Part shown: positions 12,190 to 24,003 of the stretch, one piece after another
How positions within the stretch are numbered: the first letter of the stretch is position 1
How the letters are laid out: every line of letters starts with the position of its first letter
NCBI GenBank assembly: GCA_946699065.1
Contig: CAMPDV010000127.1
Coordinates: forward strand, 62,001 to 126,000
Direction of reading: 5' to 3'
DNA: 64,000 nucleotides
Origin: Loxodes magnus
Taxonomy: Eukaryota > Ciliophora > Karyorelictea > Loxodida > Loxodidae
Notes under the pieces: model-generated
Told to the model about the DNA's origin: nothing
Database searches by the model: none
Seen by the model: the letters and a program-made list of their open reading frames with translations, nothing else
Made by a program: the position numbers and the translations under genes

Positions 12190-14005
12190 ATTAAATTTAT
12201 TAAAAGAAGAAAAAGAATTAATCCTTAATTTATTGAAGCAAGTAAATCATTATCAACTTAATAAAAGTTACTAAGCGATTTTAATAGCTGTAGATACTAA
12301 ATGTTATTATAGATTAGTTATAGAATCAGCTAAACCTTCTATTTTTGTGATAATATTCATAAGTAAGTTGTGAACAGTTAACTTGAAAGATTGAGGAAGA
12401 GATTTAATTCTTAATGGAATAATATAAACATTAGAAGTAACAAGTGAAGACTATGATGAGAACACTTTAATATCACTAATATGTATAATTATAACTTAAT
12501 TTAATACAACTTAAAGGTGTAAATTTCAAGCTCCACTGAAAATTCTTAAATGGTATCATGCTGAGATATCGATCCTTAAAAATACATAGACTTAACTTAA
12601 AGAGACAATTTTTAAGCAGAAAAGAAGATTACAAATAAGATGTTTAAAAGCATTGAAGTTAATTAAAGAGATAAGCTGAAAGTTGTAATTTAAATTCAAG
12701 GATTTTATAGAAGACAATTCTCCATTGGCTGGAACATCAAGAACTCCAAAAAGCGAAAATAACTAAAAGGGAATAGAAGTGGAAAAAGGAAGAGTTTAAG
12801 AACAAGTTATAGATATGAAATAATGATTTAAGCCTTTAAGTGAACTTGATTTATCTAATACCTTTAACATTTATTGAATTGTTTAGAATAAGAACATTAG
12901 TTTGCTGGGTTATCTTTTAATAATATTTAAATTTTAATCTTTTAGCTATAAAGCATTAGAGCAAAATGATAGTATCATCTTATCTAAAAATAAGGAATGA
13001 ATTAAAATAATAATAATAAGACTCAAGTTTAGATAAAGGAAATTAGTATAATTTTAAGAGAAAAGAGAATAATAATATTAGAAGACTTCTTAACTAAAAG
13101 TATTTCTATTAATAAATATATTAAATTGAATATCTTTAATTTAATATAAATCTTCATTAAATAAAAGAAAGATTCTTATTTCATTTAAATTAAAGAAATA
13201 AATAAATTAACTGGGAACAATAAATGTTTTATTACCTTCTAAACTTCACTAAAATCTTAACTCCATCTAAACTGACTGAAAAATTATCCCAAAATAAGGA
13301 TTTGAGACTTAGCAAGTAAATAAGAATAACAATTATAATTTGCAAATTAGAAATTTTAACTCATAAATCAAAAAGAAATTAATAGACATCAAAATAAAAT
13401 CTTTAGACTTTAAGGCTTTATGAAGCTATTGGAAATTATTTCTATTTGAAAAAGAAAAGGGATTAATTAGGTAGAATAAGAGTAAAAAACTACAAAAATA
13501 CCTGCTAAAAATAAAATCTAAGAAGTATAAAATAAAAAAATAGGAAATATTATAATCAGTTTTAATTATGAATTGAGGATTCAGAAAAATCTTCACAAAA
13601 TAAAGAAATACCTCATTAATTCATTACAAAAGTGGCAAAAAATAGATAAAGTAAGATAATTAAAGACCATTGAATGAGTTACAGCCTTCAGTTCAATAAA
13701 TGGGAAGTGAAAAATATAATTTAGAGAAAGATCTTTAATATAGAGAATAAGAACAGCTTAGGAAATAAGACTCAAATAAAAAGTATCTATAAATCAAAAT
13801 CAATCTAGAAAGCTAATTTTTATTTTGTCTAGTAAATTTTTTGTTAGCATGTTCTGATAGAAAGGGACTGAGGGTTTTTAACAATGATTTCACAAAATTA
13901 TTAAAGATATCTTAAGCTAAATTAGGAGATTATAAAACTAGCCTTTGAATTTTGCAGAGAGATAGAGAATTAAAAATAAATGACATAATACAAGTCTTTA
14001 AGTTA
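12190..14005 (+). CDS. Unrecognised protein-like region (gene remnant or several exons)
   Basis: Three stretches read as plausible protein in different plus frames. They are 12190-12830 (contains RLRKRFNSQWNNINIRSNKW and later KVVIQIQGFYRRQFSIGWNI), about 13200-13490 (SIQTDWKIIPKQGFETQQ) and 13620-14005 (RPLNELQPSVQQMGSEKYNL, then SLWILQRDRELKINDIIQ). TAA and TAG are read as Gln and TGA as Trp. The changes of frame could be introns or decay. The last stretch is heptad-like and may be a coiled coil. There is no motif that I can name. Start, end and splicing are not defined, and chance cannot be excluded because no frame is closed by stops. Confidence 0.3.
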
Positions 14006-14210
14006 ACTATATTTAAATTATTATTCTTAGTATTCTTTAAAATATAAACTATATTAATAATAAAGAAGCACTAACTAATATAAAGATATTAATGCTTTTA
14101 ATTATAAGGAAATGTCTATAGCTAAAATAATAAAGTATTATAAACTAAATAAAGGAAATTATAATATAAATTTAAGTTAAAATTAATTAATTAATTTCAA
14201 CTATAAAAGC

Positions 14211-14485
14211 TTTTGGACCGGAAACTCCTTTTCGATTGCACGACCCGACGCTTATGGAATAACGGGATATCCTGTTGTGCTTCAGGCACAGCTGCTAGGG
14301 AGCTCCATCGCTATGAGCAGCCAGGCTTCAAGCCCCTACCAAGAGCGGATAATCTCAAAGACAGTGTTCCCTTCAGAAAATGACTCTGACCAGGGACTTT
14401 CTCAGCTACAGGAAAGGAACTTGTTCCTAGCCATAAAACCAGAAATTGTTGTCACGAAGGTCATTCTCAGCTCCCACCATCTTTT
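14211..14485 (+). ncRNA. GC-rich structured RNA, copy 1
   Basis: An island of about 275 nt, far more GC-rich than its surroundings, related to 17840-18120 and to 24394-24114 on the minus strand. It ends in CCCACCATCTTTT, which looks like a Pol III terminator, and CTATAAAAG lies immediately before it. Predicted helices are CGGAAA-CTCC-TTTTCG (14219-14234), GTGC-TTCAG-GCAC (14277-14289), a GCTGCT/AGCAGC stem around GGGAGCTCCATCGC, and AGGAA-CTTG-TTCCT with a CUUG tetraloop. Paired bases change together between copies. It is nearly identical to copy 3 and quite diverged from copy 2. I could not match it to SRP, RNase P/MRP, telomerase or spliceosomal RNA. It may be a multicopy Pol III RNA or a SINE derived from one. 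Confidence 0.65.
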
Positions 14486-17400
14486 CAATTATTAAAGTTA
14501 AAAATAATAGAATTAGTAAGCTTATATAAGTAATTTAACTAAGGGTATATAACTAATATTAAGAAGCTTAGTATTTTAAAAGTAACTAATAAATTAATTA
14601 TTCCTGTCTTAAGTTAATCTTAATCAATAGGTATCTTATACTATTACTATATATTTATTAGCATTCTATTTATTTTTATTATTAAGCAATATTTCCATTA
14701 AAAGAATTAAATGAACTACATTAGCCGAAAATTTTCTTAAAATATTAGAAAAATGCAAAAGATTTTAAAATAAAAACAAGCAAACTACTGAGCTTGATAC
14801 ACAGCTAGAATAAATGAATAAAAGAAATATAGATCTAATCACTAATATAGCAAACTATGGTAAATTTATTTACCTCAAGTATTTAAATAGCTTCTTTATT
14901 TTGGATATAAGATTGAATAATAGAATTTACAAGTTAAAACTTAATTATTTATAGTTCATATAACTAATAATTAAAATACAATTAAGCTAGACTTATAAGC
15001 TTTGAATAGCAAAAATAAACTTAGAACATTAAAACTAGAGTGGGTTATTATTTATAAAGAACTAAAGTTTTCCTTTAATTTAAGATTATTTTTGATATTA
15101 AATAAAGTAGCTTAACTAAATCACTTTAATTATCTTTTAACTTTAACTCTTTAAATGCTTTAGATGTAATCTAGCTTAATAACTTTTTTAATTTTAGTTA
15201 ATCTTAAAATTTTAAAGCCAAATAAAATGGAAAATATTCAGCAACAACTAAAAGACATTTATCTATATCAAAAATAAAGAAGAGATGAAAGATGAGACTT
15301 TCTATTTAAAATAATCAAATTGATAGAAGATTCTTATTCTATAGCACATTTGATTCATTCGATCGGAAAAAATACTAGGAGGGCTTTATATACGTAAAAA
15401 GATCTATAGCTAAAATAGAAAGAAGAAATCAAGAGAAATCTTTATAGTATCTACTTCTGATTAATCAAGAATGAAATTACCTTTTAATCCTAAAAAAGAA
15501 TATTCTTAAAAGCACGACAATTATAGTATTCAGAGTGTGAAAAGAAATGGATTCTGAACTACCTTTCAATCAAAAATAAGTATGGAAAAAAGGTGATAAG
15601 GTCCGAATATTCTAATCCGATCAGTACTAGTTCAGTGACTTTAAGTATCTTTAAATAGACATTAGAAAAGAAGATTTTCTTTTTAACAATTTCGATTTCA
15701 AGTGTTTTTAATTCCTCACTAGTGATTCAGCTTAAATAGATTATTTTAACATAAAAATTTTAATTTTTGTTATATCGAATATCTCCCTAATGATTATTAT
15801 TCTAATTTGTTCCAGTTTACTAGCTATTACTTATTATTTATTTTTACGCTGCTGCTCAGCTTGTACTGGTAGAAATAGGATTTTAGATAAGGCTTTTAAG
15901 TATTCCAAATTTTTTTAATTAGAACATTTTATTTGTTTATTAAATAAGAACTCTTTATAATTAAATTTATTAATAATCTTCAAAGTATTAAATGATATAA
16001 GCAATACAGTTAACTATGTTTAATTAAACATATTTTACTTATTATTATTTTGCTTTATTTATAGTTCTTTGAACAATCTCTTTCATTAATTATTATTATA
16101 GCTACTTCTTACATTAGCTTCTTTTCATCACTATTTTAATAATCATACTACCATTTTGCTTTTAAGATTTTAAATTAAAAGATTCAATAAATTAGTAAGA
16201 ATATTTATAATTAAGGCTTTTAATGTAAGAATGTTAAGATAAATGCTATCTAAATGCACGTAAAGCCAAAAAATTGTTGTTTAATCTATAACTTGTTCTC
16301 AGATATTTGCCTTTCTTTGCTTCTTTCTATTTTTATTTTTATTTATTTCTTTAATTGGAACTAATTCTATTTCATTGAAACTGGTTTTAAATTACAGAAA
16401 GCGCTTCATGTTTAACTAAAAATTTCAAGTTATCTTCTTAATTTTATTTCAAACTTCTAATTATTATCTAATTATTTAGGTCAGAAAAATGTTAAACTCT
16501 AATTTATTTTTATATGATCTAAAAAAATGTTTCCCTAGCTTAAGGCTTATATCTTATATTTGTTATTAACCATTTTAATAACTGGACAGATGGCTTTAAT
16601 CTTTTATAGCTTAGTTTTACTTTAATTTGGACATAGTGCGCTTAGAAGCAAATATTTTTCTAAATTCTAAGAGATAATATTTATAAACTAGTTTTCGAAT
16701 ATGTAGTAATTTAGATTTCTAATATTAGATAATTCTATTACTCCTATAAAGCTAAATAATCTCTGTGGCTAATAAAATCTTTGTGCTTAATTACTAGTTA
16801 AATTAATAAATTATTAAGATTACTAGACTCAGTTCTTTAATTAAAGATAGCTTAATTCTGTATAATACTTCTTATTTATGTATCTTAATAAACTAGCAAG
16901 ATACATTAAACCTTTAAATATACTATATATTTCATTCTAAGCTTTTATTTACAAGAGATTTGCTAATAAGATCATTAAACTATTTTAAAAATAAAATTTA
17001 GCTTTAATGCTTTTTGTGGTGGTTAATATTTTAGATTTGCTTTAGCTTAAAGATCCTAGGAAAATCAAATAAGGTAATATGATCTCAATGAAGAAGAGGG
17101 AAGTTAAGCAGATAGAGTTCTAAAGGATTAGACTGATAATGTTTTCAAGAGACTAAAGTATGAATGTTGTTGTAATTTTGGGATTTAAATTTATGCCTAT
17201 TGAATATTGTAGTGAATGAATCAGCAAATTCAAGTCTAAGATATTGCAAAGTTGGAGAAAAAGACAGCAATTTTTATATTCCTTAGAATATAAAAAATAA
17301 ACGCATCTGAAAATTTTTGATTTAAGATAATCAGGAAAATGAAAAACTTAAAGAGTGTGTTCAATTATGCTATTTTGAGAATTTAGATCTCAAACTATTG

Positions 17401-17839
17401 CATGAATATTTCAATCTAAATTTTATAAAAGTCATTGAATATTTTAGTTCTAGAAGGATTTATATCTTTTCGTTTTTTTCAAAAGGACAATTCTTAGATT
17501 TATAAGTTCAAATTAGAAATTTTGGCAACCAATTTGGATATGTACATCTCTCATTTAATCGCAGCTTTTTTATTTATGACTTTGATTAATTAAATTTTAG
17601 CTTCTTTGTTTTTTTCATTTAGAAGCACTGGAATTCTATAATTATTTAATTCTGTTTTAAAACTTTTGCTATTCTATTTTATCAAAAGAAACACTTGTTA
17701 AATCATGCTCAATATCAAATCTGTAACTACTTGCAAACTTAAATAATTTTAAACATCAAGCATGCCTTTTCGCTGCAATTGATTCTTTTAATTTATTCAG
17801 AAAAAAATTAAAATTAATTTCAATTTTAAACTTAAAGAG
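14486..17839. other. AT-rich spacer with low-confidence coding-like stretches
   Basis: Nothing here is recognised by family. Two plus-strand stretches look protein-like. The first is 14719-14960 (LDTQLEQMNKRNIDLITNIA). The second is about 15240-16050, which includes an apparent membrane helix at 15757-15846 (about 30 hydrophobic residues) followed by RCCSACTGRNR. Further hydrophobic frames continue to about 16900, and protein-like frames in two phases occur at 17170-17560. Because AT-rich DNA yields Ile/Leu/Phe/Asn in every frame and no codon is a secure stop, these are hints only. Confidence 0.25.
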
Positions 17840-18120
17840 TTTTGGACTGCAACTTCTTGCAGTTTAACGACCCCAACACTCCCTACATGGGATAACGGGG
17901 ATATCCTGTTGCTTTCGAAAAGCAGCTGCCAGGGAGCTCCATCGCTATGGGCAGCCAGGCTTCAAGCCCCTACCAGGAGTGGATAATCAAAAAGAAGGCG
18001 TTCCCTTGCAAAGGTTGATTTTGACCAGGGACTTTCTCAGCGACAGGAAAGAAACTTGTTCCTAGCCATAAAACCAGAAAGTATGATTCAGAAGGTCAAT
18101 CTCAGCTCCCACCATCTTTT
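17840..18120 (+). ncRNA. GC-rich structured RNA, copy 2 (divergent)
   Basis: Same RNA family as 14211-14485, with the conserved core GGATAAC...GATATCCTGTTG, the GGGAGCTCCATCGCTATG loop and CCAGGCTTCAAGCCCCTACC, and the same T-run end. The 5' hairpin is entirely re-sequenced yet still pairs (ACTGCAA-CTTC-TTGCAGT, 17846-17863). The next hairpin is GCTTT-CGA-AAAGC (17911-17923) instead of GTGC/GCAC, and the long stem closes with GCTGCC/GGCAGC instead of GCTGCT/AGCAGC. These paired changes support a folded RNA. The CUUG hairpin has one A-C mismatch. It lacks the CTATAAAAG flank of copies 1 and 3. It lies about 290 bp outside the left end of unit B. Confidence 0.65.
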
Positions 18121-18410
18121 TAATTATCAAAAAAAATTAAAATTTAGAAGCTATTTCATTCTAGGTTGCAAATGATTCTCTTGAATCTTTTAATTAATAA
18201 ACTTCAATTTAAGCTTTAAAACTCTTTTCTTGTAGATTTAATTTGCTTCTCACTTTCATTATGATTATTTAAGTCCTTTCTTATTATTACTAAAGACTGT
18301 ATACTTTTTAATCTTATGACTAAAGTAAACTAGACTAGGATTTATTGTGACATTAATTTTAGTTTTAAATACTTTATATTATCTAATCTAATACTTATAT
18401 TATCTAATAC

Positions 18411-19123
18411 TTATTACAAAGAAACATATTATGTTAAGTTTACTCTTTCTATTAATTCAGAAAATAGTAATAGAAGACATTAAAATTATGTTTTCTATCT
18501 TAAAAGGTTATAATTTTCTTAATAGCAAAGAAGTAATTTTGAGAAAGAGAGTATTAATAGTGGTAGCAATATAATATAGACTTGTATATAATAATAGAAT
18601 TAAGTTTTTATCTTTAAATAATCTAGAATAATTTAGGTATTATTAATTAGAAATGATAATTCCAAAAATAACATAAATAACAAATATAATATTAGTTTAC
18701 TATAAAAAGAGAAAGTATACTAAATGTATTAATTATAACTAATCTAATATCTTTATAAATTAAAGAGAAATTAATTAATAACTAATAAAGCTAAAAGGAT
18801 AAAATTTTAAGTATTTAATAGACATAATTAAACATATTAAAGCTTATTTTAATAATAAAATTAAATATTACTATTTAATAATTATAAACTAAAAATACTG
18901 ATACACCATTTCTAGTTAGTTTAAATATTTACTTTCTACTACTTATATTTATTACTTTTATATCTTTTGCTTAGAATCAACATTAAATATGGCTAATAAA
19001 TTTAGTTTATTATTATAAGAGAGACCTTTATAAGTAAAAGGTTTAATGAAATAGTAGTAAGAAAGTGGGAAATTAAAAGAGTTTATCTTATAAATTCTTA
19101 AAATACTTAGTTTTAAGTAATTT
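18411..19123 (+). repeat. Invariant 713-bp leader segment, unit B
   Basis: Matches the leaders of A, C, D and E almost base for base. Its outer edge is TTATTACAAAGAAACATATT. At this edge unit C carries an inserted orphan ORF1 element. It includes the left arm of the 31-bp inverted repeat. An ATG near 18430 opens a frame running through the segment, but all frames are open in this code. A 2-base indel between copies just beyond the segment argues against coding continuing past about 19160. Confidence 0.7.
18596..18626 (+). repeat. Left arm of 31-bp inverted repeat in unit B
   Basis: Begins AGAATTAAGTTTTTATC and ends AATAATCTAG. Its exact reverse complement is at 23973-24003 in the tail. The same arrangement occurs in unit C (35548-35578 and about 40099-40128). 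Confidence 0.7.
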
Positions 19124-19675
19124 GATGTTTTTTAATATTTATTAGAACTAATTAATAAGAAACTTATTTTATTTACTTTTTTTAATTAGTAAATAGCTTA
19201 AAGAAATCATTTTTTTGATTAGATGTAAGATTAAATCAATAATTAATAACAATAGCCTTAAAAAAAGGGTAGTATTTTAATTATCATTTAAAAGGATTTA
19301 TAAAGAAAAAAGGTTTTTTTATTAAGAGTCTTTGATTTAAAGCACAAATAAGTAGTAACTAATAAATGCATATTAAAGTTATTATAATAAGGATATAATT
19401 CTTCGTTATAATATTTTGATATAATTATTTATCCTTTTATTTAAAAGTAAAAAGATATAAAATAATTAAAATTGTAAAAGTATGTACACTATTAGTTTTA
19501 TATCTCGTCTTGTTTTAAGACAAAAATAGAAAAATAAATGTTTTAGAAATAAGATATTTATAAGTATGATTAATAAACAATTTAATTGTTTAATTGTATT
19601 GAAATTAAGTAAGGAAAATTATTAAGTGAAGTTATTTTAATTAAATAGTTATTGAAGTAAGCTATAAAAATTAAA

Positions 19676-20744
19676 ATGGAGAAAAAAGAAAAGCAATTCA
19701 TTAAATGTATTTTTTTAAGAAAAATCTTAAGATCGAGAAACCACATTTTAGGGAAAATATCTCTTCTTCATTTTAAGTATGAAATTCTGCCCAACTTATG
19801 CTACTAAAAACTAATAAATAAGATCAGCTATGACCAAAGTAAAGGTATTTCTTTAATATTTTTTAGACTAAGTCATTAATATCACTTCACCTGTTTGGTC
19901 GGTAGCCATATCAAGGGACCTGAATTGAATTGTATCAGGTTCAGAATATCCTGAAAATTCGATAAAGATCTGGAATTTCCAAACAGGTTCTCTTCTAAGA
20001 ACTATAACAGGACATACTTCATATGTTTTATCGGTAGTAATCTCCCCAGACTCTAACTACATTGTATCAGGATCTGCTGACAAAACCATAAAAATCTGAA
20101 ATTCATAGACTGGTTCTCTCCTAAGAACTTTAACTGGGCATACTTCTACAGTTAGATCGGTAGTAATCTCCCCTGATTCTAACTTTATTATATCAGCATC
20201 TTAAGACACAACTATAAAGATCTGAAATTTCCACAATGGTGCTCTTCAAAGAACTTTAACTGAGCATACTCACTATGTTTTTTCGGTAGTAATCTCCTAT
20301 GACTCCAGATATACTATATCGGGATCTGGTGATACAACCATAAAGATTTGGGATTTCTAGACTGGTCAGCTTGTGCGAACTCTTACTGGGCATTCAAATT
20401 GAGTTTTATAGATAAAATTGTCTAAGGATAATAGATGCATAATATCAGGTTCGGATGACAAGACTATTAAGATATGGGATTTCTCTTCTGGTTAGTGTAT
20501 TCGTACTCTTTAAGGTCATACAAGAGGTGTATCAAGTATTCAGCTAAGTGTTGATTCAAGTGTTATCTTTTCTGGATCTTACGATAAAGCAATCAAGATA
20601 TGGAACTTTGATAAGGGTGAGTGTATATAGACTTTGTAAGGGCATACATCGTATATATCTTCTATAGCATTGAATGTTGATAATAGATGGTTGGTATCGG
20701 GAGGATTTGACAGGACAATTAGAAAGTGGAGGGTCTCGAGTTGA
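19676..20744 (+). CDS. WD40 propeller protein B (two exons)
   Basis: Start ATG 19676 (context TTAAAATGGAG shared with C, D and E), intron 19845-19866 (22 nt, phase 1), stop TGA 20742-20744, 348 aa. The N-terminus (MEKKEKQFIKCIFLRKIL) is basic and hydrophobic and has no domain I recognise. Seven WD40 blades follow and should close one propeller. Trp is TGA in blade 1 (LNWIVSG) and in two KIWN motifs. Gln is TAG in NSQTG and DFQTG and TAA in TLQGH. The variable face residues differ from every other copy: SYVLS, STVRS, HYVFS, NWVLQ, RGVSS, SYISS. A blade-3 motif reads ASQDTT where others have GSxDxT. Blade 1 lacks the usual GH (INITSPVWS), as in A. A binding or recognition role is likely; the partner is unknown. 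Confidence 0.9.
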
Positions 20745-22374
20745 GTAACTTATGATTTGACTTAATTAAATTTTACGATTAAAGATATAAATTATTGGCT
20801 ATTCATTTAAATGAATATTTAATGGTAATTATATTTGCTGTTCTATGAAGTGTTTGCTTTTTTTTACTAATTAAAAAACTTTTATATTATTGGCTTAAAA
20901 AAGGTTATGTAAATAATATAGGCTATTGAAATTAGTGAAAATATGAGATTTAAAAGTTGTTATGTTTAAAAACATTTTAAATATAATTTTGTTAAATGAA
21001 AACGTATAATAAGTTTAAGTTTCACTTTATTCTATAAAATTTTATAGATTTATTTTTAGATTTTGTAAAAAATTTAAATGTAATATAAATTTTAATTTTT
21101 TTTGTGAAGTAGTTAAAATATTATTTATAGAGTAAAAGTTAGTTTATAATTTTGATTATTAATTAAAAAATTTAATTAAGTATTTTATTTTAAATTAAAT
21201 ATTGTTTTTTATTATTTATTTTTTATGATTGATATTGATTATTGATTATCATTTTTTATTAATTATTATTAATTATTATTATTTATTATTACTATAAAAT
21301 TTTATGTTTAATATTTTATGTTTCCGATTGGATAATTAATTTTTCTGATAATAAGTTTTATTTATCTTTCAGGTTTAGAGCATGAATTTCATGAAAATTA
21401 AAAAAATTTTTTTGCTCACCGTTTTTCACTATCAAAGATTTCTGGGACGGAGTAAATTTTTTGATTTCGGGATAAAAAGTCCTAAATAGGAATAAAATTT
21501 CAAGAAAAAATTCCAAATATAAAAGATTTTTAAGAAAAAAATAGTAATTAAAAAAAATTAATATTAAAGTAGAATTTGGAAATCTATTTTGTTGAAATGG
21601 TATTTTGTAAAAATAAAAAACATTTTTTTTGTTAGGAAAATTTTTTGTTTTAAAAATTTAGAACAAATTTTTTTTATTTTTGTCTTATAAATATATTTTT
21701 GATAAGGTAAATTATTTTTGAAATTATAAAATAATTTAATGTTTATGTTTTAAGAAAAAAAAATTTTATTTTTATTTTGAAATTCTTATCGAGTAAATGA
21801 AAAAATTAGTTTTAAAAATTTTTAATGTTATAAGAATTTACTTAAATGAAAAGGATCTCAAGAAAAAAGGAGATATAATAAAATAAATCATGAAATCGTG
21901 AAAAAGTTATCCTTTTTTCGCTCTGAGTTATTCGCTACAAATGATTTTCGGGATGGATAAATCCTTTTCTTAAAGGTATAGAATTTTAAAAGATTTGAAA
22001 AGTTTTTTAAATGAATTTTAAGAAGTAAAGATAAAAAAATAAATGACAATTTTAGGAAGAAACAAAATAAGTAAAAAAAATTTTCTATAAGAGTACTTAA
22101 AACTACCTTTTTAATAGATATTGCAAATTTTTAAAAATAACTAATCTAAAAAGAGCTAAAAAATCTCTTTATAAAAATATGATCAATTAAATAGAAAAAA
22201 TTAGGTACAATACATCTCTAATAACAAATTTTAGGCCAATTTACAAAGAATCTAAAAAAAGTAATTAAATAAGGATCTAAATAATATATCTAGCCTAACT
22301 ATATAAAATATAAAAACAAAAATTTATTAATCAAGTTTAAAAATATTTTGCTTTATTATATATATATTCTTTAA

Positions 22375-22893
22375 AACCGCCATAGTTGTTCGAAGGTTAA
22401 CAACAAGGTCATCTTCATCAGAGGTTGGGGAAGTTAAGTACCCATAATCGACTTTATGTCTTCCTCTGCTTTGGATTGGCCTCAAGACATAAGATTCTTA
22501 GACCTTCGACGTTGGCTTGACTTGGTTTCGTTTATTTTTAATTCTGGAACGAAAAAGAAATAATAATGCGAGCTTCATCAGAGGTGGGGAATTTAAGTAC
22601 CCATAATTGACACATGTCGTCCTCTGCTTTGGTGATGCAATGAGACACAATCCTGCCATGTCCTTGGACCTCCAGCAAGTATTAAAGATTACGAGTATTC
22701 TAAAATTATATCAGTATTGAACATTTTTTTCAGTACTGAATAATTATACCAGTATTGAACAAGGTTTATCAGTATCTGATAATTTTATCAGTAAGAAACA
22801 TTCTTGTCAGTATGAAACATTTATTAAAGAGCTGCGCACCAACGAGAGTGCTACGCGCTCTATAATCAAGTTTATTTATTTATTTATTTATAA
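22375..22893 (+). mobile_element. SINE-like element 1 with duplicated structured module
   Basis: A GC-richer island inside the tail of unit B, absent from the same place in C, D and E, so it is an insertion. It holds two tandem versions of a module of about 60 nt (22413-22474 and 22573-22632: CTTCATCAGAGG...CCTCTGCTTTGG). Each folds as AGAGG/CCTCT enclosing a GGG/CCC stem and a GAC/GTC stem. Next come five or six degenerate copies of ATCAGTATTGAAC (22705-22830). It ends with a GAGAGTGCTACGCGCTC hairpin (22844-22860) and a (TTTA)n tail. The last two parts are shared with the element at 32274-32692, which suggests common recognition by one LINE machinery. Confidence 0.6.
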
Positions 22894-23972
22894 TAATTAG
22901 AAAAACATTAAAAATCGAAAAGATGAGTAAAAGAGTTTTGAAAAGAGCTTACTACGACTAACTATCTGTTTTTAGTTTGAGAAAGATGTTAATTTAGAAA
23001 AAAATTATTTTTTAAGAAAAAATTGCTATATTAAGTATTTTTTCTCTTCAAAATTTTTTCTCATTCTGTAATATTAAATGAATAGTTTTAAAGATAAACT
23101 TTCTGATTATAAGCAACTTGAACATATCTACAATGTATATAGAAAATTGATTTGATCTATTAATCTTAAAATGTGAATTTCTAATGAAGCTATTTTATTA
23201 AAGTTGAAAACTTTTAAAAAAGTGATTGATTGTTAATCATATAAAAGCATTTTTTAGTAAACTATATAAATAATTTGAATATATGCAAAATTATAAAAAT
23301 CTTCATTTTCTTATGTTTCCATCTAAAATAAGAATAAAATTATATTCTGATATTAAATAATACGAATTAGCAAAATGAAAGTGTAAATAATTAAGAAATC
23401 AATATACCTTCATTATATCAAAAAAGGATAAAGAAAAGCTTTAATCTTTTGTATTAATTAAAATAATATACAAAGTGTAATTTAATAACTATTAGAATTA
23501 TATCTATAAAAAATGGGAAATATTTCGTACAATATAAAAAGAAACATATACTAAATTAAAAAATGCAAAGTTTCTACTAAGACGATAATGCTAATAGCCC
23601 ACAATTTCATAAATAACTTAATAATAAGCTATTTTTGTTATATTCTAAATTATTAGACAACTAAATTATAATTTATAATTTAAGCATTCCTTTAATAAAT
23701 GTTTGCTTTAATATATAATATAGTATTTTTTAATTTAAGATACTAAATATTCATAAGCATAAAAACATTTAAAGTAGTTTAATAAATATGATTTTTAAAA
23801 GATTAAGCACTTATTTAAATTTAAAATATCTTATCAAGAAATTAAATTAAAATGTTTTCATATTCATTTTCTAATTGAACGATCGTTATTTATTGTTCAT
23901 TTATCTATTTGATTGATATTTTAAAGATTGTAATTATATTTATTCATAAAGTATGATATCAACTGAAAATTG

Positions 23973-24003
23973 CTAGATTATTTAAAGATAAAAACTTAAT
24001 TCT
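23973..24003 (-). repeat. Right arm of 31-bp inverted repeat in unit B
   Basis: Begins CTAGATTATTTAAAG on the plus strand and is the exact reverse complement of 18596-18626. The tails of Z and D end before this point, at the LINE junction. Confidence 0.7.

Noticed and set aside
14211-14485. Identity as SRP RNA, RNase P/MRP, telomerase or a spliceosomal RNA
   Set aside because: I found none of the diagnostic motifs (SRP helix 8, CR-I/CR-V, U-RNA guide sequences, a constant telomere template) in all three copies.
14277-14495. Short open frames over the GC-rich island (and its minus-strand copy at 24101-24322)
   Set aside because: The island varies between copies by compensatory changes in hairpins and by indels, not by codons, and ends in a T-run terminator. 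It is better explained as a structured RNA.
18430-19123. A protein exon in the invariant leader, including a helical stretch superficially like a death-fold domain
   Set aside because: All frames are open in this code, the match is impressionistic, and a 2-base indel between copies lies just beyond. There is not enough to call a CDS.
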